The notes beneath the pieces are model-generated. The model made no database searches. It saw only the letters and a program-made list of their open reading frames with translations, and was not told where the DNA came from. From DASZOC01 sp035550975 (GTDB lineage Bacteria; Actinomycetota; CADDZG01; WHSQ01), in NCBI GenBank assembly GCA_035550975.1, contig DASZOC010000085.1, positions 1-64,000 of the forward strand: DNA of 64,000 nucleotides, written 5' to 3'. This document shows, one piece after another, positions 27,641 to 35,978 of this stretch; the first letter of the stretch is position 1; each line of letters starts with the position of its first letter. Made by a program: the position numbers and the translations under genes.

Positions 27641-28360
27641 ATGGACCAGCGGCCGCAGGGCAACGTCGACCACAGCGTCGGCTCGCTCGCAGCGCTCCGC
27701 CTCGAGGGCCAGACCCTCGACTCCGTCACAGGGCAGATCGGCCGACTCGCCGTGCAGTCGCTGGAGGGGTGGGACGCAGCCGGCGCGAGCCTCGTGACCG
27801 GAGACGAGATCGCCACCTACGGGACGACCGACGAGCGCATCAACCCGGTCGACCAAGCGCAGTACGACTCGAAGAGGGGGCCGTGTGTCGACGCCATCAA
27901 GACCGGCGAGGTGCAGTACTTCGATGGGACGTCGGTCGAACCTCGCTGGCGCCAGTTCGCGGAGACCGCGGCCGACGCGGGTGTGTACTCGACCTTGTCC
28001 TTCCCGCTGAGGTTGAACGACGAGGTCATCGGAGCGTTGAACTTCTACTCCCGCGAGCGGGATGCGGTGCGGCCGGGAAACCGCGAAGAAGGTTCGCTGT
28101 TCGCGGCCCAGGCAGCAGTGTCGATCGCGAACACGCGAGCCTACGTCGCCAAAGACACGCAGGTGGCGAATCTGGAAGATGGTCTCCAAACGAGGACGAT
28201 GATCGGTCAGGCAACCGGCTTGCTCATGGCGCAGGAGGGTCTCACCTCCGACGAAGCATTCGACAAGCTGGTGCAGATCTCGCAGAACGCGAACATCAAG
28301 TTGCGCGAGATCGCGAAGCGCTACGTCGATGCATGGGAGCAGCGCGCTCCCACAAAATAA
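27641..28360 (+). CDS. GAF and ANTAR domain protein
   Basis: A 239-residue regulator. Residues about 20-165 form a GAF sensor domain (GQIGRLAVQSLEGWDAAGASLV, then AGVYSTLSFPLRLNDEVIGALNFYS). Residues about 178-232 are an ANTAR RNA-binding domain (RTMIGQATGLLMAQEGLTSDEAFDKLVQISQ). ANTAR proteins bind paired hairpins in nascent RNA to block termination. Such GAF-ANTAR proteins are abundant in actinobacteria. The ligand of the GAF domain is unknown. It converges with the hemerythrin gene, with stops 3 bp apart. Confidence 0.92.
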   Translation: MDQRPQGNVDHSVGSLAALRLEGQTLDSVTGQIGRLAVQSLEGWDAAGASLVTGDEIATYGTTDERINPVDQAQYDSKRGPCVDAIKTGEVQYFDGTSVEPRWRQFAETAADAGVYSTLSFPLRLNDEVIGALNFYSRERDAVRPGNREEGSLFAAQAAVSIANTRAYVAKDTQVANLEDGLQTRTMIGQATGLLMAQEGLTSDEAFDKLVQISQNANIKLREIAKRYVDAWEQRAPTK

Positions 28361-28363
28361 CCC

Positions 28364-28807
28364 TTAGGCGCTTTCGAGCTGCTGCTTGCGTTGCCTCATC
28401 CGCTCGCCGAGCGCCTGGATATCGTCGTCCTCGAGGACCTGACGGCCCTTCTTGAACATCTCGCCCTCTTCCTCTTCGATGTGGTGTTCGATGTTCTCCT
28501 TCATCACCGCGAACTTCGCCGCCCATCTCTCGTCGTCGACCGGCGTTTCCTCGAGCTCCGCCATGATCTCGTTCACCACGTGGTGCTCCTCGTAGCCCTC
28601 CAACGAGACCTCCTTCGTCTTGTCGTGCTCTTTGAGCGTTGGGTAGAGCAGCTCTTCCTCGAGCGCCTCGTGGACCACCATGTCCTGCTTGAGGCGCGCG
28701 AATAGCTGTTGGCGGGTCGTGGTCGCACGCTCCGTCGTATCTTCTAGCTCCCCCAGCATCTTCTTCACCTTCTTGTGGTCGTCTTCCAGCAGTTCGAACG
28801 CGTCCAC
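28364..28807 (-). CDS. Hemerythrin HHE-domain protein
   Basis: A 147-residue four-helix bundle. Candidate ligands for a di-iron site are H11 (LEDDHKKVKK), H46 and E50 (VVHEALEEELLYP), H59-type (KEHDKT), HH (GYEEHHVVNEIM) and HHIEEEEGEMF near the end. It could bind O2, NO or sense iron and redox state. The start is GTG at 28807 because GGGAGGAG is well placed; the in-frame upstream extension carries no domain sequence. It lies 77 bp downstream of zur in the same direction, so it may share zinc or redox control. Confidence 0.9.
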   Translation of the reverse strand: MDAFELLEDDHKKVKKMLGELEDTTERATTTRQQLFARLKQDMVVHEALEEELLYPTLKEHDKTKEVSLEGYEEHHVVNEIMAELEETPVDDERWAAKFAVMKENIEHHIEEEEGEMFKKGRQVLEDDDIQALGERMRQRKQQLESA

Positions 28808-28884
28808 GTGCTCCTCCCTTCGGTCAGTAGCCGTATTCCCAACGTTCCCTGTGCCAATCCTGCGGGCGGTCGTGAAGTGCGTGG

Positions 28885-29298
28885 TTAGCGCGCGCAGTCG
28901 CCGCAGAGACCGAACACCTCCGCGGTATGCGTGACATCGTCGAATCCGTGCCGCCGCGCCACCCGCGTGGCCCACGACTCGACTTCCTCCGCCGTCAGCT
29001 CCTCGGAGTGTCCGCACCCACGGCAGACCAAGTGATGGTGGTGGTCGGTCGCGCTGCAGAGCCGGAACATGGCCTCGCCGCTCTCGTTCTGGAGGACGTC
29101 CACCTCGCCGGATCCGACCAGCGCCTGCAGGTTCCGGTAGACGGTCGCGAGCCCGACCTGCTCGCCCGCGCGCAGCAGCTCCTGATGCAGGCGTTGCGCG
29201 GTCTTGAAGCCGGACGCGTTGCGCAGCGCATCGAGGATCGCTGCCCGTTGCCGGGTCGAGCGCAGGCCGGTGGCCCGTTCCTTCGATGGCCGTGTCAT
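28885..29298 (-). CDS. zur: Fur-family regulator, probably Zur
   Basis: A 137-residue Fur-family repressor. The winged HTH spans residues about 15-80 (RSTRQRAAILDALRNASGF, then VGLATVYRNLQALVGSGEV). The metal sites are visible as SATDHHHHLVCRGCG and GLCGDCAR; the two CxxC pairs hold structural zinc. Position as last gene of znuACB points to Zur rather than Fur. GGGAGG precedes the ATG. It probably binds the box at 31842-31864 in front of znuA and so represses its own operon when zinc is adequate. Confidence 0.9.
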   Translation of the reverse strand: MTRPSKERATGLRSTRQRAAILDALRNASGFKTAQRLHQELLRAGEQVGLATVYRNLQALVGSGEVDVLQNESGEAMFRLCSATDHHHHLVCRGCGHSEELTAEEVESWATRVARRHGFDDVTHTAEVFGLCGDCAR

Positions 29299-29314
29299 GT
29301 CTCCCTCCCGATGA

Positions 29315-30154
29315 TCAGGCCGCACGACCGAGATGGGCCGATCCCCGGAGCAGGGCGAACGCGGCAATGGCCGTGAGCACGATCACCGCACCGGGAGCCG
29401 CGTTCACGTAGAAGGCGAGGATCAGGCCCGCGACGGTGACGACGAGACCGACGACGGAGGCGGCAACGACCGTGGCGCGGAAGCTCCTCGCCGACTCCTG
29501 GACCGCAGCAACGGGAAGCACGAGCATCGCCGACACCAGGAGGATGCCTACGACCCGCATGGCGACCGCAACCGTCACTGCTGCAGTGATCGCGACGAGC
29601 AGGTTGTAAGCGCGCACAGGCAGACCCGCCACCCGCGCTACGTCCTCGTCATAGGTGACCGCGAACAGCTCCTTGTGGAGCAGCGCCGTGACCGCGACGA
29701 CGAGGACGGCGGCGATCGCGACGGCAACGAGGTCGTCGGTGCCGACGGTTAGCACCGCGCCGAACAGATAGGGAAGAACGCGTGCACCACCCGTCGCCGA
29801 CAGGCTCACCAGCAGCGCGCCCCCCGCTATGCCTCCGTAGAAGACGAGGGCGAGAGCCACGTCGCCCGCCGTGCGGCCTCGTTCGCGCAGCAGCTCGATC
29901 ACGACGGCGCCGACGACCGCGGCGACGAGCGCGGTCAGCACCGGGAAGACGCCCGCGAGCAATCCTGCGGCGACACCGGTGAAGGCGACGTGCCCGATCC
30001 CGTCGCCCATCAGCGACAGGCGACGATGGACGAGATAGACCCCGATGCTCGGCGCGGCGACACCGACGAGCGCGGCGGCCACGAGTGCGCGCTGCATGAA
30101 CGCGAAGCACGCGAACTCCAGTCCGGCCGAGCAGGCGGCGTCGAAGGGCTGCAT
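29315..30154 (-). CDS. znuB: Zinc/manganese ABC transporter permease
   Basis: A 279-residue ABC-3 family permease with eight to nine hydrophobic helices. The loop GDGIGHVAFTGVAAGLLAG near residue 50-70 and the coupling-helix region VTYDEDVARVAGLPVRAYN near 180 are family hallmarks. It forms the membrane channel of a cluster 9 metal transporter with the ATPase encoded immediately upstream (start directly after the znuC stop). The start ATG lies against the znuC stop, so translation is coupled. Confidence 0.93.
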   Translation of the reverse strand: MQPFDAACSAGLEFACFAFMQRALVAAALVGVAAPSIGVYLVHRRLSLMGDGIGHVAFTGVAAGLLAGVFPVLTALVAAVVGAVVIELLRERGRTAGDVALALVFYGGIAGGALLVSLSATGGARVLPYLFGAVLTVGTDDLVAVAIAAVLVVAVTALLHKELFAVTYDEDVARVAGLPVRAYNLLVAITAAVTVAVAMRVVGILLVSAMLVLPVAAVQESARSFRATVVAASVVGLVVTVAGLILAFYVNAAPGAVIVLTAIAAFALLRGSAHLGRAA

Positions 30155-30919
30155 CTAGGTCGCCCCCGCGGCGCGATCGAGCGGTGAGGGGGCCGCGTGA
30201 GGTTCCGTGTGGTGGACGTGGTCGGTGTGGACGTGGTGGGGAAGGTGCGGCCCGTCGTAAGCGACCGTCCCCGCGTCCATCACGACCTCGCGCGTGATGA
30301 GGTCTTCCGTCGGGCCGAGGCCGTGCGCGACCAATAACACAGTGCCCCCGCCGTCGTGGAAGCCTCCGAGCGTCCGAGCAACGCGCTCCTGATGTTCGAC
30401 ATCTACACCCGACAGTGGCTCGTCCAAGACCAGCACGTCGGGCGCTCCGGCGAGAGCGCGCGCTATCAGCACCCGCTGCTGCTGGCCTCCGGACAGTCGC
30501 GCTACGGGGACCGCCGCCAGGTCCGATAACCCGACGACCTCGAGCGCGTCCATCGTCGTGGAACGGTCCGCTGCTCGGTAGCGTCGGAACCGGCTCGTCC
30601 GGGCGATGCGCCCGGACAGCGCGACCTCCATCACCGACGCGGGGCCGCCGAGGGCCGTCGACGCGCGTTGGGGGACGTACCCGATGCGGGCCCACTCACG
30701 GAACTCGCGTAGCGGCTCTCCGAAGACACGCAGTCCCCCGCCGCTGAGTGGACAGAGCCGCAGAAGCGTCCGCACGAGCGTCGTCTTGCCGGAACCGTTC
30801 GCACCGAGCAACGCGAGGAACTCCCCCCGGGCGAGTTCGAAGTCGACACCGTCCACCGCGATGGTCGAGCCGAGTACGACGCGGCCCTGCGCGAGCTCGA
30901 AGACGCGTGTGGGCGTCAT
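30155..30919 (-). CDS. znuC: Zinc ABC transporter ATP-binding protein with His-rich tail
   Basis: A 254-residue ATPase. Walker A is LLGANGSGKTT, the signature is RLSGGQQQRVLIARAL, Walker B is VLVLDEPLSGVD, and the switch His is in VLLVAHGLG. The last 30 residues are an added tail with seven histidines (HLPHHVHTDHVHHTEPHA), which is not part of the normal fold and may sense or store cytoplasmic zinc. The ATG overlaps the znuA stop (ATGA). Confidence 0.93.
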   Translation of the reverse strand: MTPTRVFELAQGRVVLGSTIAVDGVDFELARGEFLALLGANGSGKTTLVRTLLRLCPLSGGGLRVFGEPLREFREWARIGYVPQRASTALGGPASVMEVALSGRIARTSRFRRYRAADRSTTMDALEVVGLSDLAAVPVARLSGGQQQRVLIARALAGAPDVLVLDEPLSGVDVEHQERVARTLGGFHDGGGTVLLVAHGLGPTEDLITREVVMDAGTVAYDGPHLPHHVHTDHVHHTEPHAAPSPLDRAAGAT

Positions 30920-31833
30920 CGACAACCGAGTCCTTCGCGCAGCGCGTCGAGGTTGGTGATCATGGCGGTGAAGTAGTCACCGCTTTCGGGAGGACCTTCG
31001 AGCGGATCCAAGCGCGCGGTTTCGACACCGACTTCGTCAGCGAGCGTCTCGGCGATGTCCGGCGGGACCAGAACTTCGAAGAAGATCGTCGTGACGTCGT
31101 TGTCTCGCACGAAGTCGGCGACGTCGGCGAGCCGGCGCGGCGAGGGCTCCGCTTCGGGATCGATCCCGGTGATGCCGACCTCCTCCAGCCCGTAAGCAGC
31201 GGCGAGGTATCCGAACGCTTCGTGGCTCGTCACCATCGTCGTTCGGTCGCAGCGCGCGAGGCCGTGTCGAAGCTCCCCATCGAGCTGGTCGAGGCGCGCC
31301 TGGAGAGACCGTGCGTTGTCTCGGAAGCGATCCGCGTCGTCGGGGTCGATCTCCGCCAGTCGTTGCGCCACCTCGGCCGCGACCACGGCGAGGCGCTGCG
31401 GATCGAGCCACACGTGTGGGTCGACCGCCGCTTCATCGTGCTCGCCTCCGGCTTCGTGTTCGGCTCGGGCTTCGTGTTCGGTTCGCCGCAGGAGATCCCG
31501 CTGGGCGGCAAGCGCATCTATCTGCGCGGCTTCGATCTCGGCGAGCGCGTCCTCGACCGACGGCTGGAAGCCATTACCGATGTAGACGACGAGCTCGGCA
31601 CCGGCAAGCGCCCGGACGTATCCCGGCGAGAGCTCGAGGTCGTGAGGCTCGGCTCCGGGCGGCGTGAGGTTCTCGAGCTCCACGAGGTTCCCGCCCACCT
31701 GCTCGACGACGAAGGCGAGGGGATAAAAGGATGCGACGACCCGCGGCCGGGCGCCCTCTGCGGCGCCCTCCGGAATGGAGCAACCACCGGCGAGCATCGC
31801 GACGGCCGCGAGAGCGACCCGGAGAACGACCAC
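30916..31833 (-). CDS. znuA: Zinc-binding lipoprotein of ABC transporter
   Basis: A 305-residue cluster 9 solute-binding lipoprotein with lipobox MLAGGC near residue 14-19. Ligand histidines are in GAEPHDLELSP, DPHVWLDP and TSHEAFGYLA. Between the first two there is the charged His-rich loop (about 15 residues, EHEARAEHEAGGEHDEA) typical of ZnuA rather than Mn-specific proteins. The start is GTG at 31833, the only start near the signal peptide; no Shine-Dalgarno precedes it, but TATCCT lies 6 nt upstream, so it is probably leaderless. It is the first gene of znuACB-zur. Confidence 0.9.
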   Translation of the reverse strand: MVVLRVALAAVAMLAGGCSIPEGAAEGARPRVVASFYPLAFVVEQVGGNLVELENLTPPGAEPHDLELSPGYVRALAGAELVVYIGNGFQPSVEDALAEIEAAQIDALAAQRDLLRRTEHEARAEHEAGGEHDEAAVDPHVWLDPQRLAVVAAEVAQRLAEIDPDDADRFRDNARSLQARLDQLDGELRHGLARCDRTTMVTSHEAFGYLAAAYGLEEVGITGIDPEAEPSPRRLADVADFVRDNDVTTIFFEVLVPPDIAETLADEVGVETARLDPLEGPPESGDYFTAMITNLDALREGLGCR

Positions 31834-31864
31834 GGCAGGAGGATAACGATAACGATTCCTATTA
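31834..31864 (-). promoter_or_regulatory. znuA promoter with Zur/Fur-type box
   Basis: On the plus strand GATAAC-GATAAC-GATTCC (31842-31859) gives three head-to-tail hexamers of the Fur-family type. They overlap the minus-strand -10 TATCCT (31845-31840), which is 6 nt from the znuA GTG. Repressor binding here would cover the -10 box. Confidence 0.65.
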
Positions 31865-31898
31865 GCAACCGCCTCGCGCGCCTGCGAAGCTGGGCCCA

Positions 31899-32066
31899 GC
31901 AGCGCAGCTGCGGGTGAGTTCGATGGGGACTCCGGGCACGGCGGATCCGCCGGAGCGAAGCGGAGGCGGATGGGAATCGAACCCACGTAGAGCAGCGCAG
32001 CTGCGGGTGAGTTCGATGGGGCTCCGGGCACGGCGGATCCGCCGGAGGCGGATGGGAATCGAACCC
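31899..32066. repeat. Tandem direct repeat, 93-bp period, ending in tRNA-Sec 3' sequence
   Basis: Two near-identical units begin with GCAGCGCAGCTGCGGGTGAG at 31899 and 31992. Each runs through GGCGGATCCGCC and ends in the antisense of a tRNA 3' end (GGAGGCGGATGGGAATCGAA). The first unit has an extra GCGAAGC. A run of eleven C follows the second unit. Confidence 0.85.
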
Positions 32067-32249
32067 CCCCCCCCGGAGTTAGCCGGCGCACCGGTTTTGA
32101 AGCCTGGTCTGTACTTCCAAGAGTCCTCTAGAGATCTTGGACGGTCGCCGAGACGAAGATCCTGGTCAGACGCGGCAATCTTCGGCCTACAAATTACCGA
32201 AACACTTGTGCGGTATTTCTCCAAGTTAAGACTTGTCTGGCATCACCCC
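32044..32249 (-). repeat. tRNA-Sec-fragment repeat, copy A
   Basis: The minus strand reads as the 3' part of a tRNA-Sec: anticodon loop CTTCAAA, a T-arm with GGTTCGATT, and the acceptor strand CCGCCTCC. The variable arm is degenerate and the 5' half is absent. Beyond the tRNA part lies about 150 bp also found in copies B (40931-41154) and C (48690-48908). In this copy 32134-32170 is inverted relative to B and C (34 of 37 bases match the reverse complement of 41024-41060). Nothing protein-coding is seen in 32250-32365. Confidence 0.8.
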
Positions 32250-32365
32250 TTCCGCTTCGTTGACGCCTCGGGCTGGTCCACAACCACGCCCAGGCTCGAC
32301 CTGTCAGTTGCGACCAGGCCCCCAGGTTGTTGGTCCGACCTTTGACGTGAATCCACCGCGTTCTA

Positions 32366-34084
32366 TCAGGCGGCAGCCTTAACTCGAGAGGGTAGGTACC
32401 AGCTATCGCCGCGGAAAACGGCGACGATGGAGCGACGGTGACGCCACAAGCCGCGTGCAACCATCTCGCTCGCCCTGCCTTCGAGATCGGTCGTCGCTCC
32501 GCCTACGAACTCCCCGTTCACGAAAAACCGGACCCGTCGGCCCGCGACCCCGGACGAAGGATGGTCTGCATCGAACAGGCGCGCTCGGACGACCCGCCAA
32601 CGAGAGGAGAGTGTCAGCCCGGTGTCTTCTTTCTCCACTAACAAAGACGTGGTGTCGGTGGAACCTTCGAGGCCGTCGTCTCCTTCGAAATGCGCGGTGA
32701 TGGTCATGGAGCCAGGTGCCTCGGTGAGCCTCGGCACAGCCGTCGCCACGCCGTCAGCGTCCGTCTCGGAGGCGAAGGTGCGCGTGCGTTCAGGACCGCT
32801 CAGCTCGAAGATGACAACTCGGCCCGCTAGCGGCGCGTCCGTTTCATCGATCAGCCTGGCAGCCAGTACGACCCGATCCGAGTATTCGCCTACCCGCGCG
32901 GAGTTCGATGTGAAATTGATGCGACTGACGCGCGCGGCGGGACTAGAAGCAGAAGGAGAAGGCGTCGGCTGCGGACTCGGATCAGGAGAAGGCGCCGGCT
33001 GCGGACCCGGATGAGACGGGTACGAAGCGCTCTCCCCGGTTCCAAGGAGGCGACTCTCTTGCGGACCGTTCGGCGCGTCGCTCGATACGGTGAGCTCCGC
33101 CGAACGAGCCCCCGCCTCCTGGGGCGTGAAAGTGAAAGCGAACCCACACGACTCGGCGGGCGCCAGGGCCACCCCCGTGCAGCTGTCTGCGGCTCGAGAG
33201 AAGTCCCCGTCCCCTGCCAAACTTGCACCGGCCACGGTGATGTCATCGGTCCCGGTATTACTGACCGTCACGGTTTGTGTCCCGCTGGTCGCGCCGACGC
33301 GATGGGAACCGAAGTCAACCGTCGTGGGCGAGACGGTGAGCTCGCCCAGGACGCCTAGTCCAAGGACCTGGACTATCTGAGGCGTGTCGTCGGCGTCATC
33401 GTCGAAGACGAGCTGCGCCTGGCGCGCCCCCCGAGCGCTCGGTCGGAACGTCAGGGTGACTGCGCACCCATCTCCTGGCTCGATCCGACCCCTGCAGGTA
33501 TCGGTCACGCGGGAGAAATCCGCCGCGTTCGGGCCTTCAAGAGAAACGCCCGAGATCTCCAGGTCCCCGTCGCCCACATTCGTGAGGGTTACGGCGCGCT
33601 CGCGGCTCGTCGTTCCGACCCGCTGTCGACCGAAGTCCAGCGGGTCGGGGCTCAACGCGACGATCGGAAGCACGCCCCGTCCGATCAGCCGGACGGTGTC
33701 ACGGTAGTCGGGGGCGTCGTGGGGGATGCGAAGCGTAGCCTCGCGCGGCGCGCGTGCGCTCGGCTTAAAGGTCATATCGACCGTGCAGCTTTCTCCGGGC
33801 GCCAGTGGTCCCCCACACGTGGTGGCGACGATCGAGAAATCGCTCCCATCGGGTCCAGATATCGTCGGTGTGCCGACTGACACCGACATGTCGCCCGTAT
33901 TCGTAAGAGTCGCGGTCCGACCGGGCACGCCGGTTCGCCCCACCCGTACCCTGCCGAAGTCCATGACCTCGGTCAGCTCGATCCTGGTAACCGTTTGAGC
34001 CGGCGCGGGCGACGCGAGCAATCCAACCGAAAGCACGGTCACAACCACGCTGGCGCCGAGCCGACGCGCGAAACCTCTGTCCAT
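32366..34084 (-). CDS. Secreted choice-of-anchor D (ASH/HYDIN-like) repeat protein
   Basis: A 572-residue exported protein. A signal peptide covers residues 1-29 (cleavage near PAPAQ). Three immunoglobulin-like ASH/choice-of-anchor D repeats of about 105 residues follow (motifs MDFGRVRVGRTG, LDFGRQRVGTTS, VDFGSHRVGATS, each with a Cys pair around PGESC/PGDGC/PAESC). A Pro/Ser linker (near 355-385) precedes a Big-type Ig domain (ARLIDETDAPLAGRVVIFELSG). It is likely a surface adhesive or structural protein. AGGAGG precedes the ATG. It lies 27 bp behind the nucleotidase gene in the same direction. Confidence 0.85.
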   Translation of the reverse strand: MDRGFARRLGASVVVTVLSVGLLASPAPAQTVTRIELTEVMDFGRVRVGRTGVPGRTATLTNTGDMSVSVGTPTISGPDGSDFSIVATTCGGPLAPGESCTVDMTFKPSARAPREATLRIPHDAPDYRDTVRLIGRGVLPIVALSPDPLDFGRQRVGTTSRERAVTLTNVGDGDLEISGVSLEGPNAADFSRVTDTCRGRIEPGDGCAVTLTFRPSARGARQAQLVFDDDADDTPQIVQVLGLGVLGELTVSPTTVDFGSHRVGATSGTQTVTVSNTGTDDITVAGASLAGDGDFSRAADSCTGVALAPAESCGFAFTFTPQEAGARSAELTVSSDAPNGPQESRLLGTGESASYPSHPGPQPAPSPDPSPQPTPSPSASSPAARVSRINFTSNSARVGEYSDRVVLAARLIDETDAPLAGRVVIFELSGPERTRTFASETDADGVATAVPRLTEAPGSMTITAHFEGDDGLEGSTDTTSLLVEKEDTGLTLSSRWRVVRARLFDADHPSSGVAGRRVRFFVNGEFVGGATTDLEGRASEMVARGLWRHRRSIVAVFRGDSWYLPSRVKAAA

Positions 34085-34111
34085 CTGTGCCCTCCTGACC
34101 GTCGGTTGGGA

Positions 34112-35791
34112 CTACGCCCCTAGGTTGGTGATCCGGCCTTCAATCGTGGGAGTTACCGACCCTTTGCTCTTGATGTAGTCGAGCAAGACGTCCGCCGTGA
34201 TCTCGCGCGTGACACCTTGGCCGTCCTTGAGCATCGTGTAGCCGTCGCCACCGTCGTTGACGAAATCGTTGGTCACGAATGTGTAGACCGTGTCATCCGG
34301 ACTGATCGGGGTGCCGTCATCCAAGGCGACAGAGATCACGCGCATACCGGCGGGCAGACGCTGGTCGAAGGTGAACCGGAAACCCGAGATCTGCGGGAAG
34401 CGACCATCGGCTGCCGGCATGCGCGCGACCGAATGCTCGAGAACCGCCCAGAGCTGGGCCCCCGTGATGGTTCGCGTCACCGCTTCGTTGCCGAAAGGAA
34501 GGACTGCGAACGCATCACCGACGACAAGGTCGTAAGGCGGACCCGCGGCGTAACCGGACGTGGTGCGCCGGAGCGAGCGATCGGCCGCAAGATAGCCCGA
34601 CGGCAGTGGGCTGCGAAGCCCGCCGCCGTTCGTCAGCGCGAGTTGCGCCCCGTAACGGAGTCGCATCGAGTCCGCAACGAGGTTCCCGAGAGCTACCTCA
34701 CGCATGCGCTCGATGTTGCTGCCGCGCGGGAAGACATCCGTCGCCTCACCGATCTTCGTGTCGTAGACCGCCGCCAGCTGAGACCGGTAGGGGGCGAGCA
34801 TCTCCTCGATGGCCGGATCGGGGGTGACGGCCGATGCGACGGGCGACACGAACTGGACCGAGCGGCTGATGACGCGGCCCTTTAGGGGATCCACCTGAAG
34901 CGTGCTTCGTGCGTACGTCACACCGTTGCTCCGGTTCTCCACGACGAGAGCCTTGTTGATGACGCCGCTGAACTCGCGGTTGGTGTGGTCGCCGAGGATG
35001 ACGTCGAAGCCACCGACCTGCTCGGCGAAGTCGATCAGCGGACCCGAACCCTGTCCCGTCGCCGGATCCACCGCTGTGACTCCGAGATGGGCGATCGCTA
35101 CGAAGAGCTGCGCGCCTTGCTTCAACGCCGCGGCGCGTGCCTTCATGGCTGCCTCGGCCGGGTCCGTCACCTCGATGGTTCCGAGACTGCCGGCGCGCGT
35201 GAGGATGGCGGCGTCGGCGTTCGTTATCCCGATGACCGCTACCTTCAAGCCGCCGACGGTGTACAGCGCGTAAGGCGCGACACCGGTCAGGTTGGCCTCG
35301 AGGTTTTTCAGGTTGGCGGAGACGTAGTCGAACTCCGCCAGGTCGACCATCCGCTGGAGGTGTCCTAGACCACGGTCGAAGTTGTGATTGCCGAAGGTGT
35401 CGGCGTCGAAACCCATCAGGTTCATCGCCCGGACCGCCGGCTCCTCCTCGAAGAACCCGGACAGCGGCGGGGAGCCGCCGAAGGCGTCACCCCCGGTGAG
35501 GGTCAAGGTATTGGGGTTAGCCGCGCGTTCCGCCTTGAAATAGGAGGACAAGACGGCGGCTCCACCGACCCTCGTGCTCCCTACCGAAATCGGGTCGAGC
35601 TGTGCGTGCCAGTCGGAGACCGACAACAGCTGGATGGTTACGGGGTCCCCGTGGGCCGCGTCCGCAGGAAGGATCGTGCTCGCGCTCCCGAGGGCTATGC
35701 ACGCGATCAGAACCACGATGCGTGCCCGCCACGAAGGCCTTTTCTCTGCCCGGATATTCCTTGAAGTAATGCCGTTCGCTGTCACGCGCAT
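34112..35791 (-). CDS. Secreted 5'-nucleotidase / 2',3'-cyclic phosphodiesterase family protein
   Basis: A 559-residue protein with an N-terminal signal segment (residues about 22-45) and the UshA-like two-domain layout: metallophosphatase (about 50-300) with SVSDWHAQLDP, TLTGGDAFGG, GNHNFDRG, IAHLGV and GDHTNREF as metal-site motifs, and the 5'-nucleotidase C-terminal substrate domain (about 340-530) with ALTNGGGLRSPLPSG and NDFVNDGGDGYTML. It would release phosphate and nucleosides outside the cell. The first site reads DWH, matching DxH. AAGGAG precedes the ATG. Confidence 0.92.
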   Translation of the reverse strand: MRVTANGITSRNIRAEKRPSWRARIVVLIACIALGSASTILPADAAHGDPVTIQLLSVSDWHAQLDPISVGSTRVGGAAVLSSYFKAERAANPNTLTLTGGDAFGGSPPLSGFFEEEPAVRAMNLMGFDADTFGNHNFDRGLGHLQRMVDLAEFDYVSANLKNLEANLTGVAPYALYTVGGLKVAVIGITNADAAILTRAGSLGTIEVTDPAEAAMKARAAALKQGAQLFVAIAHLGVTAVDPATGQGSGPLIDFAEQVGGFDVILGDHTNREFSGVINKALVVENRSNGVTYARSTLQVDPLKGRVISRSVQFVSPVASAVTPDPAIEEMLAPYRSQLAAVYDTKIGEATDVFPRGSNIERMREVALGNLVADSMRLRYGAQLALTNGGGLRSPLPSGYLAADRSLRRTTSGYAAGPPYDLVVGDAFAVLPFGNEAVTRTITGAQLWAVLEHSVARMPAADGRFPQISGFRFTFDQRLPAGMRVISVALDDGTPISPDDTVYTFVTNDFVNDGGDGYTMLKDGQGVTREITADVLLDYIKSKGSVTPTIEGRITNLGA

Positions 35792-35978
35792 GACCCGACT
35801 CCTTGCACTCTGGCCCTCAGCCCATCTCTTTCACCGAAGGACCGCCACTGGTTGTGTGCGCCCAGGCGTTGCAAAGCCGGGAACAGTTGTTCCTAATGAC
35901 CTGGATGAAGGAGCTCAGCGAAACGCGTCAAGGAAGAACAACTACTAACTGACGCGAGGCCTCTTCGGCGGATAGGGC

